Positions 8,668-16,554 are shown, counted from the stretch's first letter. The stretch is DNA of 32,628 nucleotides from Nitrospirota bacterium (GCA_029261135.1 JAJDBX010000011.1:1-32628), one strand, 5' to 3'. The notes: generated by a model not told the origin, from the letters alone. Numbers and translations are program-made.

Positions 8668-9305
8668 TTGAGTCCAAACAATATACAATATTTGCCTATT
8701 AAATATGCAAAAAGCTTAGTCATCTCTGGAAATATAAAAATTGGGACACTGCTAGGTTATCAAAATATTGAAGAATTAGGTAGTGAAATAGGGGATAAGG
8801 ATGAGGGTATTACGATAGAGTTTCGCACGACAAAGAACCAAAACCAGGAGATGAATTAAACTCACTTGAAAGCACCGCTATTAAAGCCGGTTCAGGAATG
8901 ATCGTGTTAGGAAATTATATTGAAAAGAGATATTTATCACCGGATCTATTCTTATTTTGTGCCTCGTTGTCTTATGACGATTCAATATTAAAGAAAATAA
9001 ATAAAGATTGTCCTAAAGATAAATGCGATTCCTGCGTAAAAATAACCAATCTGAACGATTTTGTCGAAGAAATTAACGCAGTATTTTCTGATAGAGGAAG
9101 ATTCATAGGTTGTGTTCAATGTGCATATTAGAGAAAGGAAGGACCATTACACTGAAAAAAACGTATCCTGCAATTACAAAAAGATACAAGGTATTCCTAT
9201 CAAAATGAAGTTCGATTAATTTGGGAAGCAATTAGTAGTGAAAGTCCGATAGAATCAGAATATTTGAGCATTTCGAATATTAAAAAGTATTGCCGCTTGT
9301 GTTGA
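8668..9305 (+). pseudogene. Frameshifted gene of unknown family, probable decayed cassette gene
   Basis: Three reading-frame segments read as one former protein: frame A from 8668 (LPIKYAKSLVISGNIKIGTL, then GDKDEGITIEF), frame B from about 8845 (KPGDELNSLESTAIKAGSGM onward, through FLFCASLSYDD and KINKDCPKDKCDSCVKI to QCAY, stop 9129-9131), and after a brief move into frame A (KDHYTEKNV) back to frame B (KDTRYSYQNEVRLIWEAI to the stop at 9303-9305). At least three frameshifts are needed. The pattern (an early G-x-I-x-I-G-T-L, a D-x-D-E-G, a C-A-S strand and a late Y-Q-N-E-V-R-L-I-W-E) recalls uncharacterised proteins common in mobile islands, but I cannot name a family. It is more AT-rich than its neighbours. 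The only start seen is a TTG without a ribosome-binding site. Confidence 0.7.
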
Positions 9306-9401
9306 AGACAAGCCCTCACACGGCGCTCAACCCGACCGCATAATACCTTGCTTGGTTTTGTTGGGTTGTTTTCCGGCCGGATTAGCTTAGTTGATAGATG
9401 C
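9306..9401 (+). repeat. Degenerate attC-like recombination site
   Basis: Immediately after the pseudogene stop is an imperfect inverted repeat. CAACCC (9328-9333) pairs with GGGTTG (9363-9368), with weaker outer pairing of ACAAGC (9308-9313) and GCTTAG (9385-9390). The 3' end reads GATAGAT, one base from the core GTTAGAT (GTTRRRY). Size, position after a gene end and the ACAAGC...CAACCCGACC start resemble integron attC sites, but the 5' core is not recognisable. Best read as a decayed attC. Confidence 0.4.
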
Positions 9402-9450
9402 ATTTTTAGTTTTGTTGTGGTAGGACAATAATTTTGAATCGGGAGATCAT

Positions 9451-10092
9451 ATGACAGGAACCATTATTATTTTACTCATTGTTTGTGGTGTTGTTTTTTT
9501 TATGATGAATAAAAAAAAGTCCGATTCATCAAAAGAGAAGATCCCGTCCACGCGCCCTGCATCAATCCCTTATGCAAAAGATGAGCTACGCATCGAAAAT
9601 GTGGAAGCCGGCGGGATGATTCATATCTCTGGTATCGGCCCGAATGTGGATGAATATGATGTGAATGTCATTGCCAGACACCTCTATCGTCAAGGTGGAT
9701 CCACTTGGTACGAGCTTGAAGGGGAATCGACCGAAGATAAAGTTTGGATCGACCTCGAAGAAGATGACGGACTGGAATTAACGATTACCCTGAAGAAAAT
9801 GAAACTGCGCGATGTGGATCTGAATAAAGAAAAACTCGATGAAATCGACGATGAAGAAGACGGGGAGATTGTTTACGAAGGCGAAAAATATTATTACGAG
9901 GATTCTGATCGCGCGATGTATTACAAATATGGCGACGAAAACAAGGGCGAGCGATTCTATTATTGGGATTTCGAGAATAAGGCAGGTGACAAGTTTATTG
10001 GCGTTGAGAAGTGGGAAGATGGCGCGTATGATGTGTCCTACAGTGAATCGATTGCGCCACATCAAGTCACGGTGTTTAGCCTAAAGAAATAA
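9451..10092 (+). CDS. DUF4178 membrane-anchored protein
   Basis: 213 residues from ATG 9451 with GGGAG upstream. Residues 3-19 are a single hydrophobic helix followed by Lys residues, so the bulk faces the cytoplasm or is simply anchored there. The remaining acidic beta-rich part (GGMIHISGIG, HLYRQGGSTWYELEGES, VWIDLEEDDGLELTI, YYYEDSDRAMYYKYG, RFYYWDFENKAGDKFIGVEKW) fits DUF4178, a domain found next to DUF350 and polyamine genes in many bacteria. No catalytic motif is evident; the role is unknown. It is the first intact gene after the inserted pseudogene and lies 10 bases before the DUF350 gene, so the two are almost certainly co-transcribed. Confidence 0.8.
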   Translation: MTGTIIILLIVCGVVFFMMNKKKSDSSKEKIPSTRPASIPYAKDELRIENVEAGGMIHISGIGPNVDEYDVNVIARHLYRQGGSTWYELEGESTEDKVWIDLEEDDGLELTITLKKMKLRDVDLNKEKLDEIDDEEDGEIVYEGEKYYYEDSDRAMYYKYGDENKGERFYYWDFENKAGDKFIGVEKWEDGAYDVSYSESIAPHQVTVFSLKK

Positions 10093-10102
10093 GGGACAAG
10101 AT

Positions 10103-10948
10103 ATGGAAAATCTGGGCTATGAAATTTTGCATGGCGGAAGCCTGATCCTGCTGTTTATGTTTATCCTGCTTCTCGCGAAAGAGGCCAATGACTTTTTTAC
10201 CCCCTATAAAGTTGATGAACACTTGCATGAAAAAGACAATGTGGCTTTGGCTACGAGCATGGCAGGTTATCTCGGCGGAACAACCATTGTTTTTATCGGT
10301 GCTTTTTTAGGCCCTTCTAAAGGCATCTTAGAAGACCTTGTTTCTGTCGGTGGGTTTTCCATTGTTGGGATTCTGCTTTTAAACCTCTCTCATGAAATCA
10401 ATGACCGCTTTCTCCTGTACCGATTTTGCAACGTGAAAGAGATTATCGAAGATCGGAATATCGGCGCGGGGGCCGTCCAGTTCGGTTCTTACATGGCTTC
10501 CGGTTTGATTGTTGCCGGGTCGATTCATGGCGAAGGCGGCGGCATTGCCACAATCGCGGTCTTTTATATTCTCGGGCAAGCGGCCCTGATTTTTTTTACG
10601 TGGTTTTACAACAAGATCACGCCTTTCGACATTCACTATGAAATTGAGCAGGACAATGCGGCAGTGGGTATTGCGTTAGGCGGTACCCTCATGGCTGTCG
10701 GCATTATTTTAATGAAAGGCGCGTCAGGGAATTTCGTCAGCTGGGCTGATAATCTATCCATTTTTGCAATGGATGCGGTCTTGGTTTTTATCCTATTGCC
10801 CGTCGTTCGATTCTTTTTTGACAAAGTGATTATGCCGAGGACTTCTCTCAACCATGAGATTCAACATGACCGTAACATGGGTGCGGGCTTGCTCGAAATG
10901 GTGGGCGCTATTTCTTTTTCTATTATTCTGTTATTTGTGATGGGGTGA
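10103..10948 (+). CDS. Double DUF350 integral membrane protein (YjfL-like)
   Basis: 281 residues from ATG 10103 with AAGGGA just upstream. About eight membrane helices are arranged as two copies of the four-helix DUF350 unit. The repeated signature is an acidic loop entering a Gly-rich helix: KDNVALATSMAGYLGG (44-59) and QDNAAVGIALGGTLMAVG (183-200). A further charged loop, EDRNIGAGAVQFGSYMASG, closes the first half and HDRNMGAGLLEM repeats it near the end. Family function is unproven; membership of stress and polyamine clusters and conserved acidic residues in membrane loops suggest transport or sensing. E. coli YjfL is the single-repeat relative beside the PspA paralogue YjfJ. Confidence 0.88.
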   Translation: MENLGYEILHGGSLILLFMFILLLAKEANDFFTPYKVDEHLHEKDNVALATSMAGYLGGTTIVFIGAFLGPSKGILEDLVSVGGFSIVGILLLNLSHEINDRFLLYRFCNVKEIIEDRNIGAGAVQFGSYMASGLIVAGSIHGEGGGIATIAVFYILGQAALIFFTWFYNKITPFDIHYEIEQDNAAVGIALGGTLMAVGIILMKGASGNFVSWADNLSIFAMDAVLVFILLPVVRFFFDKVIMPRTSLNHEIQHDRNMGAGLLEMVGAISFSIILLFVMG

Positions 10949-10973
10949 TTAAAAAATTGAGTTTTGATCGCTG

Positions 10974-11549
10974 ATGGATAAAAAAGACATGTCTCAGGCT
11001 GGGATGGCGCTGATTTTTTTTGCTATTTTAAGCTTTGTGACCGCACTGGTGTTTAATGTGAGCACAGACTCACCCATTGATCAATCCCTGCCTCCCACTG
11101 GGGGCGTGGTCGGCCCCATCACGGTTGAAAAGGATCGCACCGTTTACCAAATTCAGGTGGGTCAAGAGCTGCCTCAAAACGGCCCTGGAAACCAAGTGAC
11201 CGGCATTGTGCTCGATAAAGATAAAAACCCGCTCTTTAGTTTTGGTGAAGATTTTTGGAGTGAATCGGGTTATGATTCTGACGGGTCCTGGTCTGAAAAG
11301 AAGACCTCCTATGACATCAAGGTGACCCTAGAAAAAGGAAGCTATTTTTTTGAATTAGAATCGGATAATTCGACCGCGAGTTTAAGTCAGATTCGCATTA
11401 TTGTGAAGAAAAAAGGCGGGAGCGCGGTGCCTTTCTTTATTGCGGGCATTATTGCACTGATTATTGGCGTCATCCTCAATGAAATGTCCAAAGGCACCAT
11501 TGGAAAAGGCTTAAAAAATTTGGATTCGGGAGCCAGTCGATGGGGATAA
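10974..11549 (+). CDS. Small two-TM protein with extracytoplasmic beta domain
   Basis: 191 residues from ATG 10974, without a clear ribosome-binding site; translation may depend on the preceding gene 25 bases upstream. A first helix at about residues 10-27, a beta-rich central part (TVYQIQVGQELPQ, VTGIVLDKDKNPLFSFGEDF, SYDIKVTLEKGSYFFELES, LSQIRIIVKK) and a second helix at about 152-168 suggest a periplasmic sandwich domain held at both ends. The family is not recognised. Its last ten bases overlap the next gene, which supports tight coupling within the cluster. Confidence 0.75.
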   Translation: MDKKDMSQAGMALIFFAILSFVTALVFNVSTDSPIDQSLPPTGGVVGPITVEKDRTVYQIQVGQELPQNGPGNQVTGIVLDKDKNPLFSFGEDFWSESGYDSDGSWSEKKTSYDIKVTLEKGSYFFELESDNSTASLSQIRIIVKKKGGSAVPFFIAGIIALIIGVILNEMSKGTIGKGLKNLDSGASRWG

Positions 11550-11836
11550 AAAAAGGCTTACAAGCATCGCATTCTTCCCCCTTGAGTCATGTGCTGAAGA
11601 ATCAACGCGGTGGGATTTTTATCGGGGTCATCATTTTTTTAGTGGTGATCTACCTGTTTTTGTTCTCCCTGAGTTTTAGGGGATGGGGTTATCCAAGATA
11701 TTATGGCGGGTATGCCTATGGGCCGTCCTTTTGGTATTTTGGCGGCCCGCGATATTATAGTGGTGGCCCCAGCGTCAGAAGGGGGAGTACAGGCGGGCCC
11801 AATCGTGTGGGTGGCGGCCCACGGGCCGGCAAGTAA
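11540..11836 (+). CDS. Small membrane protein with Gly/Tyr/Pro-rich tail
   Basis: 98 residues; ATG 11540 overlaps the end of the previous gene by ten bases. A single helix lies at residues 25-44, followed by a low-complexity tail rich in Gly, Tyr, Pro and Arg (RGWGYPRYYGGYAYGPSFWY and PRYYSGGPSVRRGS). Tails of this kind occur in small uncharacterised proteins in DUF350/spermidine synthase clusters. Function unknown. The frame has a normal codon pattern and is bracketed by two real genes with no gap, so I regard it as genuine. Confidence 0.7.
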   Translation: MGIKKGLQASHSSPLSHVLKNQRGGIFIGVIIFLVVIYLFLFSLSFRGWGYPRYYGGYAYGPSFWYFGGPRYYSGGPSVRRGSTGGPNRVGGGPRAGK

Positions 11837-11842
11837 CACAGG

Positions 11843-13378
11843 ATGAATTCAGAAGTTCAATCGGGATCCAAAAAAGAAATATCCATCCTGATTATTTCCA
11901 TCTTTATCGCCGGGCTTTGCTCCATTGTCTACGAGCTGCTCATTAGTACCGCGTCTTCTTATTTTTTAGGCGATAGTGTGAAGCAGTTTTCGATCACCAT
12001 CGGCCTTTACATGGCGGCGATGGGGATCGGCTCTTATATCTCCCGTTTAATCAAAAAAAACCTTCTTTCCAAATTTATCGCCGTTGAAATCCTGCTCGGA
12101 TTCCTGGGGGGCATGAGCGTTCCCATCCTTTATTTTTGTTATGCCTATACAGATTTTTATTCTCTTTATATGGTGATTGTGATCCTTGCGATTGGTATTT
12201 TAATCGGTTTAGAAATTCCATTGCTCACGCGCATTATGGAACGCTACTACACCTTAAAAATTAATATCTCCACCGTACTTTCGATAGATTATCTCGGGGC
12301 CTTAATCGCCACACTGCTCTTCCCATTCATTCTATTGCCTTTTCTCGGGACTTTTAAAAGCGCGCTTTTTTTTGGTCTGATTAACATGGGCATCGGGTTT
12401 TTAAACCTGTGGTGTTTTCGAGATGTACTCAATGTGGGACGAAGAAGGCTATATGGTATCGCATCCATCGCCGTTTCGGTTTCACTGTTGCTCATCTTTC
12501 TTTCGGCGCCTTTGTTTTTAAAACAGTGGAGCAACAGTCTTTATGAGGATCGCATTATTTTTTCACAGCAGACAAAGTACCAGAAAATTATTTTGACCAA
12601 AAATAAAGCAGACCTTCGCCTTTTTTTAGATGGCAATCTGCAATTTTCATCCATTGATGAATACCGCTATCACGAAGCCCTGGTACACATTCCCTTTGGC
12701 TTTGCCGAAAATCAGACCCATGTGCTTCTATTAGGCGGCGGGGATGGTTTGGCGATTCGGGAGATGTTGAAATACCCGGATGTCAAAACCATTACTGTGG
12801 TGGATATCGATCCAGAAATCACACGGATTTCAAATGAAAACCGGCATTTGCGCCAAATGAATCAAGGCAGTTTGTTAGATGCCCGCGTCACGGTCATCCA
12901 TGAAGATGCCTTTGTTTTTTTAAAAGATGTGCAGCAGAAGTTTGATGTCATTATCGCAGACCTCCCGGATCCCAATAATGTCTCACTGGCGCGTCTTTAC
13001 AGCCAAACCTTTTATCAACTTGTCGGGGCGAGGCTGAAACCCAAGGGGGTTTTTTTAACGCAGGCCACAAGTCCTTATTTTTCAAAAAAATCATTTTGGT
13101 GTATCAACACGACCATTGACGCCGCAGGTTTGAAGACCTATCCCTACCATGTTTACATCCCTTCTTTCGGGGACTGGGGTTTTGTGCTCGGCTCAAGAAA
13201 CGATCTCGACCCGAAGACGATCGAAATTGAGGTGCCCACACAATATTTGGAAGAAGACATTCTGGAAAGCCTCTTTGCCTTTTCGAAAGACCTTCTTGAT
13301 GAAGATACTGCCCCCAGTACCTTAGACAAACCTGTGATCTTGAGTTATTACCTGAAAGGCTGGAAATATTGGAATTAA
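11843..13378 (+). CDS. speE: Membrane-fused polyamine aminopropyltransferase (spermidine synthase-like)
   Basis: 511 residues from ATG 11843, six bases after the preceding gene. Residues 12-225 contain about seven membrane helices (GLCSIVYELLISTASSYFLG, LAIGILIGLEIPLLTRIME, DYLGALIATLLFPF). Residues about 235-470 form a spermidine synthase domain: LFLDGNLQFSSIDEYRYHE, LLLGGGDGLAIREML with GGGDG at 298-302, VVDIDPEI and ADLPDPNN with the acidic catalytic loop. The family transfers the aminopropyl group of decarboxylated AdoMet to putrescine or similar amines. Membrane-fused forms are common in stress clusters and may have altered substrates. No speD or ornithine/arginine decarboxylase is in the window, so the donor must come from elsewhere or the substrate differs. 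Confidence 0.88.
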   Translation: MNSEVQSGSKKEISILIISIFIAGLCSIVYELLISTASSYFLGDSVKQFSITIGLYMAAMGIGSYISRLIKKNLLSKFIAVEILLGFLGGMSVPILYFCYAYTDFYSLYMVIVILAIGILIGLEIPLLTRIMERYYTLKINISTVLSIDYLGALIATLLFPFILLPFLGTFKSALFFGLINMGIGFLNLWCFRDVLNVGRRRLYGIASIAVSVSLLLIFLSAPLFLKQWSNSLYEDRIIFSQQTKYQKIILTKNKADLRLFLDGNLQFSSIDEYRYHEALVHIPFGFAENQTHVLLLGGGDGLAIREMLKYPDVKTITVVDIDPEITRISNENRHLRQMNQGSLLDARVTVIHEDAFVFLKDVQQKFDVIIADLPDPNNVSLARLYSQTFYQLVGARLKPKGVFLTQATSPYFSKKSFWCINTTIDAAGLKTYPYHVYIPSFGDWGFVLGSRNDLDPKTIEIEVPTQYLEEDILESLFAFSKDLLDEDTAPSTLDKPVILSYYLKGWKYWN

Positions 13379-13438
13379 TTATGGCTTATGATATATATTG
13401 TTGCTTGAAGTGAGCGTATTAATTAGAGCATTTTCCCT

Positions 13439-13903
13439 ATGACATCTTTATTTTTGAGAAATATCCGCTCTAAAATCAATGCCACTTTCATTGTTTTATT
13501 TGTCCTGCTTCCCATTCGACCTGCTTCAGCTGATTTGGTGATTGTGGGCGAAGCGGTTGCCGTCATCAGTGGCGATACGATGAAAGTGTTGTGGACAGGG
13601 GGTATTGAAATGGTGCGTTTGGCAGATGTCGATTGCCCTAAAAAAGGGCATCTCCACTGGCAGGAAGCCAAGATGTTTACAGAAGATCAGACTATCGCGC
13701 GAAGCGTGATCGTGACGGTCAAAGATGTCGATAAATTTGGGCGAAGTGTTGGTGAAGTTTTTTTAGATGATGGGAAAAGCTTGAATAAAGCGCTGGTGAA
13801 AAATGGTCTGGCCAAGTGGACTCAGAAATATTTAGATGGGACGGTCTTTTCAAAACTCGAACGTGAAGCAAGAGGGAAGAAGATCGGCGTATGGCAAAAA
13901 TAA
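13439..13903 (+). CDS. Exported SNase-fold (thermonuclease-like) protein with changed active site
   Basis: 154 residues from ATG 13439; no strong ribosome-binding site. Residues 1-31 are a signal peptide ending PASA, so the protein is exported. The remainder is the staphylococcal nuclease fold: VISGDTMKVL, MVRLADVDCPKKG, VKDVDKFGRSVGEVFLDDG and LNKALVKNGLAKW. Aligned by eye with S. aureus nuclease, R60, D65, D46 and R102 match R35, D40, D21 and R87. However, Lys68 stands where the general base Glu43 should be and Ser44 where Asp19 should be. It may therefore be a non-catalytic nucleic-acid or ligand-binding protein, or use other residues. Weakly linked to its neighbours, with 60 to 70 bases on either side. 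Confidence 0.85.
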   Translation: MTSLFLRNIRSKINATFIVLFVLLPIRPASADLVIVGEAVAVISGDTMKVLWTGGIEMVRLADVDCPKKGHLHWQEAKMFTEDQTIARSVIVTVKDVDKFGRSVGEVFLDDGKSLNKALVKNGLAKWTQKYLDGTVFSKLEREARGKKIGVWQK

Positions 13904-13975
13904 AAAACAAGCCCTCCGCGAGATGTCTAACCATATTCGGCAAATGCTTCTAAAGTTCCTCAAATAAGCCATGAG

Positions 13976-16153
13976 ATGAAACGCACTTTTTTCAGATATG
14001 CTCTAAGCTTATTTATTATTTCTACCCTCCAATGTATCCAGCTTAAAGAAGCGGTTTCCCAAGAGCTTGAAAAACAATCGATGACGGCCTTTTCTGTCGT
14101 CGACAAAGAAATCACGATAGACGGCCTTTTGAATGAATCCATTTGGCAGATCGGACAGGCTGCGACTGGATTTGTTCAGCAAGAGCCGAATGTCGGTGCA
14201 TTTGCGCAAACAGAAACATTTGTTCGTATCGCTTACGACAATGAAAATATCTACATCGGGGTCTTGTTAAACGATCCGAATCCCGAAGCGGTTCGGGGCG
14301 ATGAGCGGCAAGAGGATGGTTCCTTTAATCGAAGTGATACTTTTGGGGTGCTCATCGACACCTACCACGATCATCAAAACGCTTTTTTCTTTGAAACCAA
14401 TCTGTTGTCGGCCATGTCCGATGCGCTCATCAGTCAAGAGGGCCTGCTTCAAAATCGGGATTGGGATGGCAACTGGGAGGTCGCGGCGAAGCGAACCGCG
14501 ACAGGCTGGTCTGCAGAATTTCGCATTCCTTTTGAAACGATCCGATTCAAACCGGGTGAGGCACAGACCTGGGGTGTCCAATTTCGCCGCCGCGTGCCCC
14601 ACCTCAAAGAAGTGTCGTTTTGGAACCCGCTCACTGCCGAACAGACCTTTTTTGAAATTTCTCGCTCCGGACATGTGGATGGGATTAAAACAACCGCACA
14701 GGTCAAGCCATTTTCCTTCAAACCTTATCTGAAAGCCTCGTATCAAAAAGATAAGACGGGCACAAAGGATATTTCTGAAGATGACTTTGATGGGGGGCTT
14801 GATTTTCGCTACCGTTTCAAAACAAACCTCACGCTGGATGTGACCTATAACACCGATTTTGCAGAAACAGAAATCGATCGTTTCCAAACCAATCTCACCC
14901 GTTTTCCGCTCTTTTTTCCTGAGAAGCGCGAATTTTTTTTGGAAGGCAAGGGCTATTATGATTTTGGTCTTTCCGGTCGGGTGCAGCCATTTTTTAGTCG
15001 GCAGATTGGTTTGGTGAATTTTGATGAAGTGGTGCCTATTTTTTTTGGTGGCAAGCTGAGCGGAAAAGTCGGGCCTTATGGCATCGGGGCATTGGTGATG
15101 GAGACCGAGTCGAAAGGCGACGCGCCGACAGAACGTTTTGGCCTTGCCCGCATGTCGCGTGATATCGGCCTCCGTTCAAACCTGGGTTTCATCGTCACCG
15201 AACGGGCTGAAAAAGATCATTCCGGAAATGGCACCCTGGGTTTTGACGGGACGTTTGCGCCGAATGCTTACCTCACCACAAGCGGTTTTTGGGTCGCTTC
15301 AAGAGGGAAAGCGTCCATTGATGAAGGGGAAGCTTCTTTTGCCCAAGTGCAATGGCGGGATCCTTTTTGGCGCATTCGCTTGGATCATCTTCGAATTGAT
15401 CCAAGATTTATGGGTGATCCGACATCATCCAGCCCATCATCACCCATTCTTGGTTTTGTTCAGCAGCGTGATTTGCATGAGACTTATACTTTTGTGGATA
15501 TTCGTCCGCAGCAGGAAACGGGGATTACACGTGAGATCGGGCTCAAAACCGAGCTAACCTACCAAACCGATGCCAATGGCAATTTTTTATACCAAAGCAA
15601 TTACAACCGCTTTCAGGCTGATTTTCGCTCCGGAGACTTTCTTTTAATCAGCGTTGATCCGCAGCGCGAACGACTGCCGGATCAATTTACCATTCGTCCG
15701 GGTATTACCATTCCTGCGGGAACTTACACCTACACGCACACGAACATTATTTTTTTCACGGACAGTCGGCGACCTGTTTCAGGTGTGGCGAGTTTTTTGT
15801 GGGGCGGCTTTTATGGGGGAGACAAAACCTCTTTTGATTTAAGCCTGACCTTGGCGCCGGAAGAAGGCGTCAAAATTGGCGCGGGCTGGGAGCTGAATCA
15901 AGTCGATCTGCCGCAGGGGGATTTTACCGCGCAACTTTTAAATGGAGATGTTGCGTGGTCGCTCAATAATGAGTTCTTGCTTCAAGCCTTGATGCAATGG
16001 GACGAAGAAGAAAAATCTCTCGAGGCGAATTTCCGCCTCTCATGGGAATATCAAGAAAGCAGTTGGGTATATTTGGTGATCAACCCCTCTCGACAAAAGG
16101 ATCAAGATGCCTTATTGGTGTTGGCGAAGGTTAATTGGCTTTGGGAACCGTGA
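13976..16153 (+). CDS. Outer-membrane protein: CBM9-like domain plus DUF5916 barrel
   Basis: 725 residues from ATG 13976 with a signal peptide over residues 1-28. Residues about 40-230 are a carbohydrate-binding family 9 sandwich (EITIDGLLNESIWQ, AYDNENIYIGVLLNDP, FNRSDTFGVLIDTY, GWSAEFRIPFETIRF). Residues about 245-725 match DUF5916, a predicted outer-membrane beta barrel (VTYNTDFAETEIDRFQTNLT, FFPEKREFFLEGKG, PFFSRQIGL, and alternating strands to the final KVNWLWEP, ending in an aromatic-Glu-Pro rather than a terminal aromatic). The pair is common in environmental Gram-negative bacteria, where it may bind or take up glycans or organic matter, but no substrate is proven. It stands alone, 72 bases after the SNase-like gene, and the accessory patch begins right after its stop. 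Confidence 0.87.
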   Translation: MKRTFFRYALSLFIISTLQCIQLKEAVSQELEKQSMTAFSVVDKEITIDGLLNESIWQIGQAATGFVQQEPNVGAFAQTETFVRIAYDNENIYIGVLLNDPNPEAVRGDERQEDGSFNRSDTFGVLIDTYHDHQNAFFFETNLLSAMSDALISQEGLLQNRDWDGNWEVAAKRTATGWSAEFRIPFETIRFKPGEAQTWGVQFRRRVPHLKEVSFWNPLTAEQTFFEISRSGHVDGIKTTAQVKPFSFKPYLKASYQKDKTGTKDISEDDFDGGLDFRYRFKTNLTLDVTYNTDFAETEIDRFQTNLTRFPLFFPEKREFFLEGKGYYDFGLSGRVQPFFSRQIGLVNFDEVVPIFFGGKLSGKVGPYGIGALVMETESKGDAPTERFGLARMSRDIGLRSNLGFIVTERAEKDHSGNGTLGFDGTFAPNAYLTTSGFWVASRGKASIDEGEASFAQVQWRDPFWRIRLDHLRIDPRFMGDPTSSSPSSPILGFVQQRDLHETYTFVDIRPQQETGITREIGLKTELTYQTDANGNFLYQSNYNRFQADFRSGDFLLISVDPQRERLPDQFTIRPGITIPAGTYTYTHTNIIFFTDSRRPVSGVASFLWGGFYGGDKTSFDLSLTLAPEEGVKIGAGWELNQVDLPQGDFTAQLLNGDVAWSLNNEFLLQALMQWDEEEKSLEANFRLSWEYQESSWVYLVINPSRQKDQDALLVLAKVNWLWEP

Positions 16154-16170
16154 GGGATAAATTCAATCGA

Positions 16171-16220
16171 TAACGCCTAGCTCTCAGCAATGTGTGCCGG
16201 TGAGCAGCTTTTTGTTAGGT
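16171..16220 (-). repeat. attC-like site following the DUF2834 gene
   Basis: Read on the minus strand, the gene is followed by ACCTAAC (RYYYAAC, 16220-16214), then AGCTGCTC, a short spacer, GAGAGCT and GTTA. AGCTGCTC pairs with GAGAGCT with one unpaired base, like the extrahelical base of attC stems. The 3' core is degenerate (GTTATCG instead of GTTRRRY). It is short for an attC at about 50 bases but has the right order of parts and lies right after a gene end. Confidence 0.55.
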
Positions 16221-16222
16221 AT

Positions 16223-16525
16223 TTATGTGGTTTCTCTTGCATAAAGGTATGCTGGTAATGCACAACTTAACCCAATTGTAAGATTTAGAAAGATAAATAA
16301 GTATGGCTTAGGTCCATTTGACTCTCTTGCTTGCAGAAACATAAATAGCCAAAAAACAAATGATGTAAACAAAAGATCAGTACTGAATCCCCCAGCGGCA
16401 CCGTTCACAAATAAAGACTCGATGAAAAGTGGCAAATTCAGCCCTTCAGCTCGGATGAACTGGAAAAAGAAGAGGTAAGGAACAATAGCTCCTAGAATGG
16501 CTAGAGTAAGATATATTTTCTTCAT
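16223..16525 (-). CDS. DUF2834-like membrane protein carried on an integron-type cassette
   Basis: 100 residues from ATG 16525 with GGAGA (16530-16534) upstream. Three hydrophobic segments are seen (about residues 4-22, 45-63 and 75-95). The order ILGAIVPYLFFFQFI, GLNLPLFIESLFVNGAAGGFSTDLLFTSFVFWLFMFL and PYLFIFLNLTIGLSCALPAYLY fits DUF2834, small inner-membrane proteins of unknown function. The gene is closely framed: GTTAGGC lies 23 bases before its start codon and an attC-like site begins at its 3' end. That compact layout is how integron gene cassettes are built. It is antisense to the flanking gene and more AT-rich, as expected for acquired DNA. Confidence 0.75.
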   Translation of the reverse strand: MKKIYLTLAILGAIVPYLFFFQFIRAEGLNLPLFIESLFVNGAAGGFSTDLLFTSFVFWLFMFLQARESNGPKPYLFIFLNLTIGLSCALPAYLYARETT

Positions 16526-16547
16526 TATTTCTCCATTGATTCCTGAT

Positions 16548-16554
16548 GCCTAAC
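16548..16554 (-). other. Integron core site GTTAGGC at the cassette 5' end
   Basis: On the minus strand the sequence is CTTGTTAGGCATC, and GTTAGGC is a perfect GTTRRRY core. It is placed 23 bases before the DUF2834 start codon, the normal position for the left edge of a cassette in an integron. Confidence 0.55.

Noticed and set aside
8632-9401. CRISPR, IS element or phage remnant as the source of the insertion
   Set aside because: No repeats with spacers, no transposase or terminal inverted repeats with target duplication and no phage genes are visible.
13904-13975. attC-like site after the SNase-fold gene
   Set aside because: GTCTAAC fits RYYYAAC and ACAAGCCCTC resembles the site at 9306, but there is no paired second half or GTTRRRY core.
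14267-14887. 206-codon minus-strand frame inside the DUF5916 gene
   Set aside because: It is antisense to a clear long gene with domain matches and has no independent support.
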